Below, piece after piece: positions 14,341 to 27,104 of a stretch of 64,000 bases of DNA (within the stretch, counting starts at the first letter, position 1; the number at the start of each line of letters is the position of its first letter). The position numbers and the translations under genes were made by a program. The notes under the pieces are model-generated. The model was not told the DNA's origin, ran no database searches, and saw only the letters and a list, made by a program, of their open reading frames with translations. Source of the stretch: Auanema rhodensis (lineage: Eukaryota > Nematoda > Chromadorea > Rhabditida > Rhabditidae). Location of the stretch: positions 6,334,501 to 6,398,500 of the forward strand of contig OZ059900.1 in assembly GCA_964057225.1 (NCBI GenBank), given 5' to 3'.

Positions 14341-14534
14341 TTTTTTCACCAGTAAGCTCCCTTGGTCTGACCACCTTCTTTTCTCTTCCTCAGTGTGACC
14401 GAGCACAATCACACATTAGCCCCAGCTGAACTAGACGCACGCGACACGCAAACGCGTTGGGCAAGAGTGGAAGGCAGAGACGCTTCTGTGTGCAGAGGCA
14501 CAGAGGAAGGAGAGAAACTGCCTACATCATATTC
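14218..14534. repeat. Right direct repeat (317 bp) flanking polymerase fragment
   Basis: This is the same sequence as 12392-12708 in direct orientation. Here it is continuous with the polymerase reading direction: on the minus strand, about 14340-14218 gives a coding-like stretch with SAYCILVVDSYTKT leading into the polymerase fragment. This copy is probably the original context and the left one the duplicate. Beyond 14534 the sequence is unique. Confidence 0.85.
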
Positions 14535-14717
14535 TTCCACCTCATTCTAACCTTTGTGAAGAGAGAAGAAACTTCCTTTTCTTCTGTAGTTCGCATTGAT
14601 TTCGTGATTTCCCATCCGTAATTATCTTTGTTATTCTCTACACAACTTTGAGTTTGTTAACAACTATTCCTATTTTCCCTCTCTCTCGAATTGATCGAAT
14701 ATGTTTCCACAGTGCAT
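14535..14717. other. Unique intergenic stretch upstream of the ubiquitin-like gene piece
   Basis: Pyrimidine-rich, non-satellite sequence with no open frame that I can support. It separates the right direct repeat from the start of homology with the tandem gene copies (at about 14711). It may hold 5' flanking sequence of the gene, but I see no clear core promoter. Confidence 0.4.
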
Positions 14718-14764
14718 ATTTGCATGTTGTTTTTATAGAGTGCAAAAGATTCTATAATTTGCAT
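14718..14764 (+). promoter_or_regulatory. Pair of octamer motifs (ATTTGCAT) upstream of the start codon
   Basis: ATTTGCAT occurs at 14718-14725 and 14757-14764, about 75 and 36 bp before the ATG at 14800. The tandem copies keep both at the same spacing (minus strand, 54841-54848 and 54802-54809). The octamer is the classical POU-protein site. Conservation in the relatives supports retained promoter sequence, but function is an inference and AT-rich DNA makes chance matches easier. Confidence 0.35.
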
Positions 14765-14799
14765 TCAAATTTCAAATTTTGAGAATAGCTGCCGATCCG

Positions 14800-15393
14800 A
14801 TGGAGTTGTTTATTGAGCTGCAAGATCATGAGGATTATGTACATGATGAATTCAAATTAAAATTTGACAGCCAGGTACGCGTTTTCATAAAATTAGCAGT
14901 TATCAAATATAATTTTTTCAGAAAACATTGGATGACTTGGAAGAAAAAATCACTTCGAAATGGAAAATCGAAAGTGTAGATCAAAAACTTTTCAATAAAG
15001 ATGGACAAAAACTTTATGGACGAGGTGCGAAAAGCCTCGAGTTTTATGGATTAAAAGACGGTGACACAGTGATCGTGGTAAGTTTTCAAATTTTTATTTC
15101 TTTAGCACCACTAATGTGAGCCAAAATTGTATTAAAATAAACTTTAATGTGAATAATTTCAGAAGCACGCTAATTTGCCTCACTGGGTGGAGATGACTGC
15201 TTATGCAGAAGAAGCGCTACAAGCAAAATCGGTTAACAACATAGGACGCTTTATTTCCTCTGTCGAAGCGGCTCTTCCATATTTCAAGTTGTTAATATCA
15301 AATAATTTCTTCAAGTTATATCCAAGATTCGTCCCAAAGCTGCGTTCTTTCGAAGGTGACTTTGTGATCAAAGTTGAATGTTACAGAGCTTAA
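14800..15393 (+). pseudogene. 5' part of ubiquitin-like domain gene, three exons, truncated by satellite
   Basis: Exon 1 is 14800-14874 (25 codons from ATG), exon 2 is 14922-15077 (52 codons), and exon 3 starts at 15163. Introns of 47 and 85 bp have GTACGC/TTTTTTCAG and GTAAGT/AATTTCAG ends, and all joins are in phase 0. Exons 1 and 2 encode 77 residues starting MELFIELQDHEDY and ending LKDGDTVIV, which fits the length and layout of a ubiquitin-like fold. Exon 3 adds KHANLPHWVEMTAYAEEAL and matches the tandem copies until about 15360. It then runs into junk and satellite and stops at 15393, giving about 153 residues. The kinase-like second half found in the 53-61 kb copies is absent. This copy keeps the functional intron-2 acceptor and 14 bp that the others lost. 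It could still make a truncated ubiquitin-like protein. I do not recognise a named gene. Confidence 0.7.
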
Positions 15394-15394
15394 T

Positions 15395-18300
15395 ATTATA
15401 TCTTGAAATTTTGTGAATTTCATCTTTGAATAATGAGCAGTTCTTTACTTATAAGTTTTTGAAAATTTACCTTTTTTTGTAAATCTTGTATTTTTTCAAT
15501 CAATTCAAAATCTACATTACCGTCTTTATTGTTTGATCATCATTGAGCAGTGTAGAGTTCAATATCATATCTTAGATTTTTGAGAATTTCATCTCAAAAT
15601 AATGAACAGTTCTTTACTTATAAGTTTTTGAAAATTTACCTTTTTTTGTAACTTTTTGTATTTTTTCAATCAATTCAAAATCTACATTCACGTCTTTATT
15701 GTTTGATCATCTTTGAGTATTGTAGAGTTTAATATCACATCTTAGAATTTTGAGAATTTCATCTCAAAATAATTAACAGTTCTTTACTTATAAGTTTTTG
15801 AAAATTTACCTTTTTTTGTAACTTTTTGTATTTTTTCAATCAATTTGAAATCTACATTACCGTCTTTATTGTTTGATCATCTTTGAGTATTGTAGAGTTT
15901 AATATCACATCTTAGAATTTTGAGAATTTCATCTCAAAATAATTAACAGTTCTTTACTTATAAGTTTTTGAAAATTTACCTTTTTTTGTAACTTTTTGTA
16001 TTTTTTCAATCAATTTGAAATCTACATTACCGTCTTTATTGTTTGATCATCTTTGAGTATTGTAGAGTTTAATATCACATCTTAGAATTTTGAGAATTTC
16101 ATCTCAAAATAATTAACAGTTCTTTACTTATAAGTTTTTGAAAATTTACCTTTTTTTGTAACTTTTTGTATTTTTTCAATCAATTTGAAATCTACATTAC
16201 CGTCTTTATTGTTTGATCATCTTTGAGTATTGTAGAGTTTAATATCACATCTTAGAATTTTGAGAATTTCATCTCAAAATAATGAACAGTTCTTTACTTA
16301 TAAGTTTTTGAAAATTTACCTTTTTTTGTAACTTTTTGTATTTTTTCAATCAATTTAAAATCTACATTACCGTCTTTATTGTTTTATCATCTTCGAGTAT
16401 TGTAGATTTTAATATCATATCTTAGAATTTTGAGAATTTCATCTCAAAATAATGAACAGTTCTTTACTTATAAGTTTTTGAAAATTTACCTTTTTTTGTA
16501 AATTTTTGTATTTTTTCAATCAATTTAAAATCTACATTACCGTCTTTATTGTTTTATCATCTTCGAGTATTGTAGATTTTAATATCATATCTTAGAATTT
16601 TGAGAATTTCATCTCAAAATAATGAACAGTTCTTTACTTATAAGTTTTTGAAAATTTACCTTTTTTTGTAACTTTTTGTATTTTTTCAATCAATTTGAAA
16701 TCTACATTAACGTCTTTATTGTTCGATCATCTTTGAGTATTGTAGAGTTCAATATCATATCTTAGAACTTTGTTAATATCATCTTTGAATAATAAACAGT
16801 TCTCTACTTATAAGTTTTTGAAAATTTACCTTTTTTTGTAAATTTTTGTATTTTTTCAATCAATTTAAAATCTACATTACCGTCTTTATTGTTTTATCAT
16901 CTTCGAGTATTGTAGATTTTAATATCATATCTTAGAATTTTGAGAATTTCATCTCAAAATAATGAACAGTTCTTTACTTATAAGTTTTTGAAAATTTACC
17001 TTTTTTTGTAAATTTTTGTATTTTTTCAATCATTTCAAAATCTACATTAACGTCTTTATTGTTCGATCATCTTTGAGTATTGTAGAGTTCAATATCATAT
17101 CTTAGAACTTTGTTAATATCATCTTTGAATAATAAACAGTTCTCTACTTATAAGTTTTTGAAAATTTACCTTTTTTTGTAACTTTTTGTATTTATTCAAT
17201 CAATTTAAAATCTACATTACCGTCTTTATTGTTTTATCATCTTCGAGTATTGTAGATTTTAATATCATATCTTAGAATTTTGAGAATTTCATCTCAAAAT
17301 AATGAACAGTTCTTTACTTATAAGTTTTTGAAAATTTACCTTTTTTTGTAACTTTTTGTATTTTTTCAATCAATTTGAAATCTACATTAACGTCTTTATT
17401 GTTCGATCATCTTTGAGTATTGTAGAGTTCAATATCATATCTTAGAACTTTGTTAATATCATCTTTGAATAATAAACAGTTCTCTACTTTTAAGTTTTTG
17501 AAAATTTACCTTTTTTTGTAAATTTTTGTATTTTTTCAATCAATTTAAAATCTACATTACCGTCTTTATTGTTTTATCATCTTCGAGTATTGTAGATTTT
17601 AATATCATATCTTAGAATTTTGAGAATTTCATCTCAAAATAATGAACAGTTCTTTACTTATAAGTTTTTGAAAATTTACCTTTTTTTGTAAATTTTTGTA
17701 TTTTTTCAATCATTTCAAAATCTACATTACCGTCTTTATTGTTTTATCATCTTCGAGTATTGTAGATTTTAATATCATATCTTAGAATTTTGTTAATATC
17801 ATCTTTGAATAATAAACAGTTCTCTACTTATAAGTTTTTGAAAATTTACCTTTTTTTGTAAATTTTTGTATTTTTTCAATCAATTTAAAATCTACATTAC
17901 CGTCTTTATTGTTTTATCATCTTCGAGTATTGTAGATTTTAATATCATATCTTAGAATTTTGAGAATTTCATCTCAAAATAATGAACAGTTCTTTACTTA
18001 TAAGTTTTTGAAAATTTACCTTTTTTTGTAAATTTTTGTATTTTTTCAATCATTTCAAAATCTACATTAACGTCTTTATTGTTCGATCATCTTTGAGTAT
18101 TGTAGAGTTCAATATCATATCTTAGAACTTTGTTAATATCATCTTTGAATAATAAACAGTTCTCTACTTATAAGTTTTTGAAAATTTACCTTTTTTTGTA
18201 AATTTTTGTATTTTTTCAATCAATTTAAAAACTACATTAACGTCTTTATTGTTCGATCATCTTTAAGTATTGTAGAGTTTAATATCATATCTTAGAACTT

Positions 18301-21300
18301 TGTTAATATCATCTTTGAATAATAAACAGTTCTCTACTTATAAGTTTTTGAAAATTTACCTTTTTTTGTAAATTTTTGTATTTTTTCAATCAATTTAAAA
18401 ACTACATTAACGTCTTTATTGTTCGATCATCTTTAAGTATTGTAGAGTTTAATATCATATTTTAGAACTTTGTTAATATCATCTTTGAATAATAAACAGT
18501 TCTCTACTTATAAGTTTTTGAAAATTTACCTTTTTTTGTAAATTTTTGTATTTTTTCAATCAATTTAAAAACTACATTAACGTCTTTATTGTTCGATCAT
18601 CTTTAAGTATTGTAGAGTTTAATATCATATCTTAGAACTTTGTTAATATCATCTTTGAATAATAAACAGTTCTCTACTTATAAGTTTTTGAAAATTTACC
18701 TTTTTTTGTAAATTTTTGTATTTTTTCAATCAATTTAAAAACTACATTAACGTCTTTATTGTTCGATCATCTTTAAGTATTGTAGAGTTTAATATCATAT
18801 TTTAGAACTTTGTTAATATCATCTTTGAATAATAAACAGTTCTCTACTTATAAGTTTTTGAAAATTTACCTTTTTTTGTAAATTTTTGTATTTTTTCAAT
18901 CAATTCAAAAACTACATTAACGTCTTTATTGTTTGATCATCTTTGAGTATTGTAGAGTTCAATATCATATCTTAGAATTTTGAGAATTTCATCTCAAAAT
19001 AATGAACAGTTCTTTACTTATAAGTTTTTGAAAATTTACCTTTTTTTGTAAATTTTTGTATTTTTTCAATCAATTTAAAAACTACATTAACGTCTTTATT
19101 GTTCGATCATCTTTGAGTATTGTAGAGTTCAATATCATATCTTAGAATTTTGAGAATTTCATTTCAAAATAATGAACAGTTCTTTACTTATAAGTTTTTG
19201 AAAATTTACCTTTTTTTGTAAATTTTTGTATTTTTTCAATCAATTCAAAAACTACATTAACGTCTTTATTGTTTGATCATCTTTGAGTATTGTAGAGTTC
19301 AATATCATATCTTAGAATTTCGAGAATTTCATTTCAAAATAATGAACAGTTCTCTACTTATAAGTTTTTGAAAATTTACCTTTTTTTGTAAAATTTGTAT
19401 TTTTTCAATCAATTTAAAAACTACATTACCGTCTTTATTGTTTGATCATCTTTGAGTATTGTAGAGTTCAATATCATATCTTAGAATTTTGAGAATTTCA
19501 TCTCAAAATAATGAACAGTTCTTTACTTATAAGTTTTTGAAAATTTACCTTTTTTTGTAAATTTTTGTATTTTTTCAATCAATTTAAAAACTACATTAAC
19601 GTCTTTATTGTTTGATCATCTTTGAGTATTGTAGAGTTCAATATCATATCTTAGAATTTTGAGAATTTCATCTCAAAATAATGAACAGTTCTTTACTTAT
19701 AAGTTTTTGAAAATTTACCTTTTTTTGTAAAATTTTGTATTTTTTCAATCAATTCAAAAACTACATTAACGTCTTTATTGTTTGATCATCTTTGAGTATT
19801 GTAGAGTTCAATATCATATCTTAGAATTTTGAGAATTTCATCTCAAAATAATTAACAGTTCTTTACTTATAAGTTTTTGAAAATTTACCTTTTTTTGTAA
19901 CTTTTTGTATTTTTTCAATCAATTTGAAATCTACATTACCGTCTTTATTGTTTGATCATCTTTGAGTATTGTAGAGTTTAATATCACATCTTAGAATTTT
20001 GAGAATTTCATCTCAAAATAATGAACAGTTCTTTACTTATAAGTTTTTGAAAATTTACCTTTTTTTGTAACTTTTTGTATTTTTTCAATCAATTTGAAAT
20101 CTACATTACCGTCTTTATTGTTTGATCATCTTTGAGTATTGTAGAGTTTAATATCACATCTTAGAATTTTGAGAATTTCATCTCAAAATAATGAACAGTT
20201 CTTTACTTATAAGTTTTTGAAAATTTACCTTTTTTTGTAACTTTTTGTATTTATTCAATCAATTTGAAATCTACATTACCGTCTTTATTGTTTGATCATC
20301 TTTGAGTATTGTAGAGTTTAATATCACATCTTAGAATTTTGTGAATTTCTTCTCGAAATAATGAACAGTTCTTTACTTATAAGTTTTTGAAAATTTACCT
20401 TTTTTTGTAACTTTTTGTATTTTTTCAATCAATTTAAAATCTACATTACCGTCTTTATTGTTTTATCATCTTCGAGTATTGTAGATTTTAATATCATATC
20501 TTAGAATTTTGAGAATTTCATCTCAAAATAATGAACAGTTCTCTACTTTTTTGTATTTTTTCAATCAATTTGAAATCTACATTACCGTCTTTATTGTTTG
20601 ATCATCTTTGAGTATTGTAGAGTTTAATATCACATCTTAGAATTTTGTGAATTTCTTCTCGAAATAATGAACAGTTCTTTACTTATAAGTTTTTGAAAAT
20701 TTACCTTTTTTTGTAACTTTTTGTATTTTTTCAATCAATTTAAAATCTACATTACCGTCTTTATTGTTTTATCATCTTCGAGTATTGTAGATTTTAATAT
20801 CATATCTTAGAATTTTGTGAATTTCATCTCCGAATTATGAACAGTTCTCTACTTTTTTGTATTTTTTCAATCAATTTGAAATCTACATTACCGTCTTTAT
20901 TGTTTGATCATCTTTGAGTATTGTAGAGTTCAATATCACATCTTAGAATTTTGTGAATTTCTTCTCGAAATAATGAACAGTTCTTTACTTATAAGTTTTT
21001 GAAAATTTACCTTTTTTTGTAACTTTTTGTATTTTTTCAATCAATTTGAAATCTACATTACCGTCTTTATTGTTTTATCATCTTCGAGTATTGTAGATTT
21101 TAATATCATATCTTAGAATTTTGAGAATTTCATCTCAAAATAATGAACAGTTCTTTACTTATAAGTTTTTGAAAATTTACCTTTTTTTGTAAATTTTTGT
21201 ATTTTTTCAATCAATTTGAAATCTACATTACCGTCTTTATTGTTTGATCATCTTTGAGTATTGTAGAGTTTAATATCACATCTTAGAATTTTGAGAATTT

Positions 21301-24300
21301 CATCTCAAAATAATGAACAGTTCTTTACTTATAAGTTTTTGAAAATTTACCTTTTTTTGTAACTTTTTGTATTTTTTCAATCAATTTGAAATCTACATTA
21401 CCGTCTTTATTGTTTGATCATCTTTGAGTATTGTAGAGTTTAATATCACATCTTAGAATTTTGAGAATTTCATCTCAAAATAATGAACAGTTCTTTACTT
21501 ATAAGTTTTTGAAAATTTACCTTTTTTTGTAACTTTTTGTATTTTTTCAATCAATTTAAAATCTACATTACCGTCTTTATTGTTTTATCATCTTCGAGTA
21601 TTGTAGATTTTAATATCATATCTTAGAATTTTGAGAATTTCATCTCAAAATAATGAACAGTTCTTTACTTATAAGTTTTTGAAAATTTACCTTTTTTTGT
21701 AACTTTTTGTATTTATTCAATCAATTTAAAATCTACATTACCGTCTTTATTGTTTTATCATCTTCGAGTATTGTAGATTTTAATATCATATCTTAGAATT
21801 TTGAGAATTTCATCTCAAAATAATGAACAGTTCTTTACTTATAAGTTTTTGAAAATTTACCTTTTTTTGTAACTTTTTGTATTTTTTCAATCAATTTGAA
21901 ATCTACATTACCGTCTTTATTGTTTTATCATCTTCGAGTATTGTAGATTTTAATATCATATCTTAGAATTTTGAGAATTTCATCTCAAAATAATGAACAG
22001 TTCTTTACTTATAAGTTTTTGAAAATTTACCTTTTTTTGTAAATTTTTGTATTTTTTCAATCAATTTGAAATCTACATTACCGTCTTTATTGTTTGATCA
22101 TCTTTGAGTATTGTAGAGTTTAATATCACATCTTAGAATTTTGAGAATTTCATCTCAAAATAATGAACAGTTCTTTACTTATAAGTTTTTGAAAATTTAC
22201 CTTTTTTTGTAACTTTTTGTATTTTTTCAATCAATTTGAAATCTACATTACCGTCTTTATTGTTTGATCATCTTTGAGTATTGTAGAGTTTAATATCACA
22301 TCTTAGAATTTTGAGAATTTCATCTCAAAATAATGAACAGTTCTTTACTTATAAGTTTTTGAAAATTTACCTTTTTTTGTAACTTTTTGTATTTTTTCAA
22401 TCAATTTAAAATCTACATTACCGTCTTTATTGTTTTATCATCTTCGAGTATTGTAGATTTTAATATCATATCTTAGAATTTTGAGAATTTCATCTCAAAA
22501 TAATGAACAGTTCTTTACTTATAAGTTTTTGAAAATTTACCTTTTTTTGTAACTTTTTGTATTTATTCAATCAATTTAAAATCTACATTACCGTCTTTAT
22601 TGTTTTATCATCTTCGAGTATTGTAGATTTTAATATCATATCTTAGAATTTTGAGAATTTCATCTCAAAATAATGAACAGTTCTTTACTTATAAGTTTTT
22701 GAAAATTTACCTTTTTTTGTAAATTTTTGTATTTTTTCAATCAATTTAAAATCTACATTACCGTCTTTATTGTTTTATCATCTTCGAGTATTGTAGATTT
22801 TAATATCATATCTTAGAATTTTGAGAATTTCATCTCAAAATAATGAACAGTTCTTTACTTATAAGTTTTTGAAAATTTACCTTTTTTTGTAAATTTTTGT
22901 ATTTTTTCAATCAATTTAAAATCTACATTACCGTCTTTATTGTTTTATCATCTTCGAGTATTGTAGATTTTAATATCATATCTTAGAATTTTGAGAATTT
23001 CATCTCAAAATAATGAACAGTTCTTTACTTATAAGTTTTTGAAAATTTACCTTTTTTTGTAAATTTTTGTATTTTTTCAATCATTTCAAAATCTACATTA
23101 ACGTCTTTATTGTTCGATCATCTTTGAGTATTGTAGAGTTCAATATCATATCTTAGAACTTTGTTAATATCATCTTTGAATAATAAACAGTTCTCTACTT
23201 ATAAGTTTTTGAAAATTTACCTTTTTTTGTAAATTTTTGTATTTTTTCAATCAATTCAAAAACTACATTAACGTCTTTATTGTTCGATCATCTTTGAGTA
23301 TTGTAGAGTTTAATATCACATCTTGCAATTTTGAGAATTTCATCTCAAAATAATGAACAGTTCTTTACTTATAAGTTTTTGAAAATTTACCTTTTTTTGT
23401 AAATTTTTGTATTTTTTCAATCAATTTAAAAACTACATTAACGTCTTTATTGTTCGATCATCTTTAAGTATTGTAGAGTTTAATATCATATTTTAGAACT
23501 TTGTTAATATCATCTTTGAATAATAAACAGTTCTCTACTTATAAGTTTTTGAAAATTTACCTTTTTTTGTAAATTTTTGTATTTTTTCAATCAATTTGAA
23601 ATCTACATTACCGTCTTTATTGTTTGATCATCTTTGAGTATTGTAGAGTTCAATATCACATCTTAGAATTTTGTGAATTTCATTTCAAAATAATGAACAG
23701 TTCTCTACTTATAAGTTTTTGAAAATTTACCTTTTTTTGTAAATTTTTGTATTTTTTCAATCAATTTGAAATCTACATTACCGTCTTTATTGTTTTATCA
23801 TCTTCGAGTATTGTAGATTTTAATATCATATCTTAGAATTTTGAGAATTTCATCTCAAAATAATGAACAGTTCTTTACTTATAAGTTTTTGAAAATTTAC
23901 CTTTTTTTGTAAATTTTTGTATTTTTTCAATCAATTTGAAATCTACATTACCGTCTTTATTGTTTGATCATCTTTGAGTATTGTAGAGTTTAATATCACA
24001 TCTTAGAATTTTGTGAATTTCTTCTCGAAATAATGAACAGTTCTTTACTTATAAGTTTTTGAAAATTTACCTTTTTTTGTAACTTTTTGTATTTATTCAA
24101 TCAATTTAAAATCTACATTACCGTCTTTATTGTTTTATCATCTTCGAGTATTGTAGATTTTAATATCATATCTTAGAATTTTGAGAATTTCATCTCAAAA
24201 TAATGAACAGTTCTTTACTTATAAGTTTTTGAAAATTTACCTTTTTTTGTAAATTTTTGTATTTTTTCAATCATTTCAAAATCTACATTAACGTCTTTAT

Positions 24301-27089
24301 TGTTCGATCATCTTTGAGTATTGTAGAGTTCAATATCATATCTTAGAACTTTGTTAATATCATCTTTGAATAATAAACAGTTCTCTACTTATAAGTTTTT
24401 GAAAATTTACCTTTTTTTGTAAATTTTTGTATTTTTTCAATCAATTCAAAAACTACATTAACGTCTTTATTGTTCGATCATCTTTGAGTATTGTAGAGTT
24501 TAATATCACATCTTGCAATTTTGAGAATTTCATCTCAAAATAATGAACAGTTCTTTACTTATAAGTTTTTGAAAATTTACCTTTTTTTGTAAATTTTTGT
24601 ATTTTTTCAATCAATTTAAAAACTACATTAACGTCTTTATTGTTCGATCATCTTTGAGTATTGTAGAGTTCAATATCATATCTTAGAATTTTGAGAATTT
24701 CATTTCAAAATAATGAACAGTTCTTTACTTATAAGTTTTTGAAAATTTACCTTTTTTTGTAAATTTTTGTATTTTTTCAATCAATTCAAAAACTACATTA
24801 ACGTCTTTATTGTTTGATCATCTTTGAGTATTGTAGAGTTCAATATCATATCTTAGAATTTCGAGAATTTCATTTCAAAATAATGAACAGTTCTCTACTT
24901 ATAAGTTTTTGAAAATTTACCTTTTTTTGTAAAATTTGTATTTTTTCAATCAATTTAAAAACTACATTACCGTCTTTATTGTTTGATCATCTTTGAGTAT
25001 TGTAGAGTTCAATATCATATCTTAGAATTTTGAGAATTTCATCTCAAAATAATGAACAGTTCTTTACTTATAAGTTTTTGAAAATTTACCTTTTTTTGTA
25101 AATTTTTGTATTTTTTCAATCAATTTAAAAACTACATTAACGTCTTTATTGTTTGATCATCTTTGAGTATTGTAGAGTTCAATATCATATCTTAGAATTT
25201 TGAGAATTTCATTTCAAAATAATGAACAGTTCTCTACTTATAAGTTTTTGAAAATTTACCTTTTTTTGTAAAATTTGTATTTTTTCAATCAATTTAAAAA
25301 CTACATTACCGTCTTTATTGTTTGATCATCTTTGAGTATTGTAGAGTTCAATATCATATCTTAGAATTTTGAGAATTTCATCTCAAAATAATGAACAGTT
25401 CTTTACTTATAAGTTTTTGAAAATTTACCTTTTTTTGTAAAATTTTGTATTTTTTCAATCAATTCAAAAACTACATTAACGTCTTTATTGTTTGATCATC
25501 TTTGAGTATTGTAGAGTTCAATATCATATCTTAGAATTTTGAGAATTTCATCTCAAAATAATGAACAGTTCTCTACTTATAAGTTTTTGAAAATTTACCT
25601 TTTTTTGTAAATTTTTGTATTTTTTCAATCAATTCAAAAACTACATTAACGTCTTTATTGTTTGATCATCTTTGAGTATTGTAGAGTTCAATATCATATC
25701 TTAGAATTTTGTGAATTTCTTCTCGAAATAATGAACAGTTCTTTACTTATAAGTTTTTGAAAATTTACCTTTTTTTGTAAATTTTTGTATTTTTTCAATC
25801 AATTCAAAAACTACATTAACGTCTTTATTGTTTGATCATCTTTGAGTATTGTAGAGTTCAATATCATATCTTAGAATTTTGAGAATTTCATCTCAAAATA
25901 ATGAACAGTTCTTTACTTATAAGTTTTTGAAAATTTACCTTTTTTTGTAAAATTTTGTATTTTTTCAATCAATTCAAAAACTACATTAACGTCTTTATTG
26001 TTTGATCATCTTTGAGTATTGTAGAGTTCAATATCATATCTTAGAATTTTGAGAATTTCATCTCAAAATAATGAACAGTTCTCTACTTATAAGTTTTTGA
26101 AAATTTACCTTTTTTTGTAAATTTTTGTATTTTTTCAATCAATTCAAAAACTACATTAACGTCTTTATTGTTTGATCATCTTTGAGTATTGTAGAGTTCA
26201 ATATCATATCTTAGAATTTTGTGAATTTCTTCTCGAAATAATGAACAGTTCTTTACTTATAAGTTTTTGAAAATTTACCTTTTTTTGTAAATTTTTGTAT
26301 TTTTTCAATCAATTCAAAAACTACATTAACGTCTTTATTGTTTGATCATCTTTGAGTATTGTAGAGTTTAATATCATATCTTAGAAATTTGTTAATATCA
26401 TCTTTGAATAATGAACAGTTCTCTACTTATAAGTTTTTGAAAATTTACCTTTTTTTGTAACTTTTTCTATTTTTTCAATCAATTTAAAAACTACATTAAC
26501 GTCTTTATTGTTCTATCATCTTTCAGTATTGTAGAGTTTAATATCATATTTTAGAACTTTGTTAATATCATCTTTGAATAATAAACAGTTCTCTACTTAT
26601 AAGTTTTTGAAAATTTACCTTTTTTTGTAAATTTTTGTATTTTTTCAATCAATTTAAAAACTACATTACCGCCTTTATTTTTCGATCATCTTTGAGTATT
26701 GTGAAGTTTAATATCATATTTTAGAATTTTGTGAATTTCATCTATGAATAATGAACAGTTCTCTACTTATAAGTTTTTGAAAATTTACCTTTTTTTGTAA
26801 CTTTTTCTATTTTTTCAATCAATTTAAAAACTACATTAACGTCTTTATTGTTCTATCATCTTTCAGTATTGTAGAGTTTAATATCATATTTTAGAACTTT
26901 GTTAATATCATCTTTGAATAATAAACAGTTCTCTACTTATAAGTTTTTGAAAATTTACCTTTTTTTGTAAATTTTTGTATTTTTTCAATCAATTTAAAAA
27001 CTACATTAACGTCTTTATTGTTTTATCATCTTTCAGTATTGTAGAGTTTAATTTCATATTTTAGAATTTTGTAAATTTCATCTTTAAAT
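15395..27089 (-). repeat. Satellite array B, same monomer family in reverse orientation
   Basis: About 69 monomers of about 169-170 bp, reverse-complement relative to array A (for example CTACATTACCGTCTTTATTG). Variants include GTTTTATCATCTTCGAG, TTAGAACTTTGTTAATATC and ACTACATTAACG types. Long-range copies are visible. TGTATTTATTCAATC recurs at 21711 and 22561 (850 bp, five monomers). TCTTGCAATTTTGAG recurs at 23321 and 24511 (1190 bp, seven monomers). The left end abuts the truncated gene exon. The right end is an abrupt orientation switch at about 27.09 kb. Confidence 0.98.
20520..20870 (-). repeat. Two internally deleted monomers in array B
   Basis: At about 20541 and 20850 the usual path from TTCTCTACTTATAAG through the T-run to TTTTTGTATTTTTTC is shortened to TTCTCTACTTTTTTGTATTTT. 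The central ~35 bp, including the ACTTATAAGT palindrome and the T-run, are lost. The two occurrences are about two monomers apart, so the deletion arose once and was copied as part of a short higher-order segment. Confidence 0.75.
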
Positions 27090-27104
27090 AATGAAAAAAA
27101 AAGA
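27082..27104. other. Satellite orientation switch point
   Basis: Reverse-orientation satellite ends at AAATAATGA (about 27090). It is followed by a short oligo-A/AAGA filler. Forward-orientation satellite then begins with CTCAAAGATGATCAAAC (about 27099). Neither side is at the conventional monomer boundary, as expected for a break and rejoin event within arrays. Confidence 0.85.

Noticed and set aside
12392..14534. LTR retrotransposon with the 317-bp direct repeats as LTRs
   Set aside because: There is no TG/CA end, primer site or Gag/reverse transcriptase between them. The right copy is coding-like continuation of the polymerase fragment on the minus strand.
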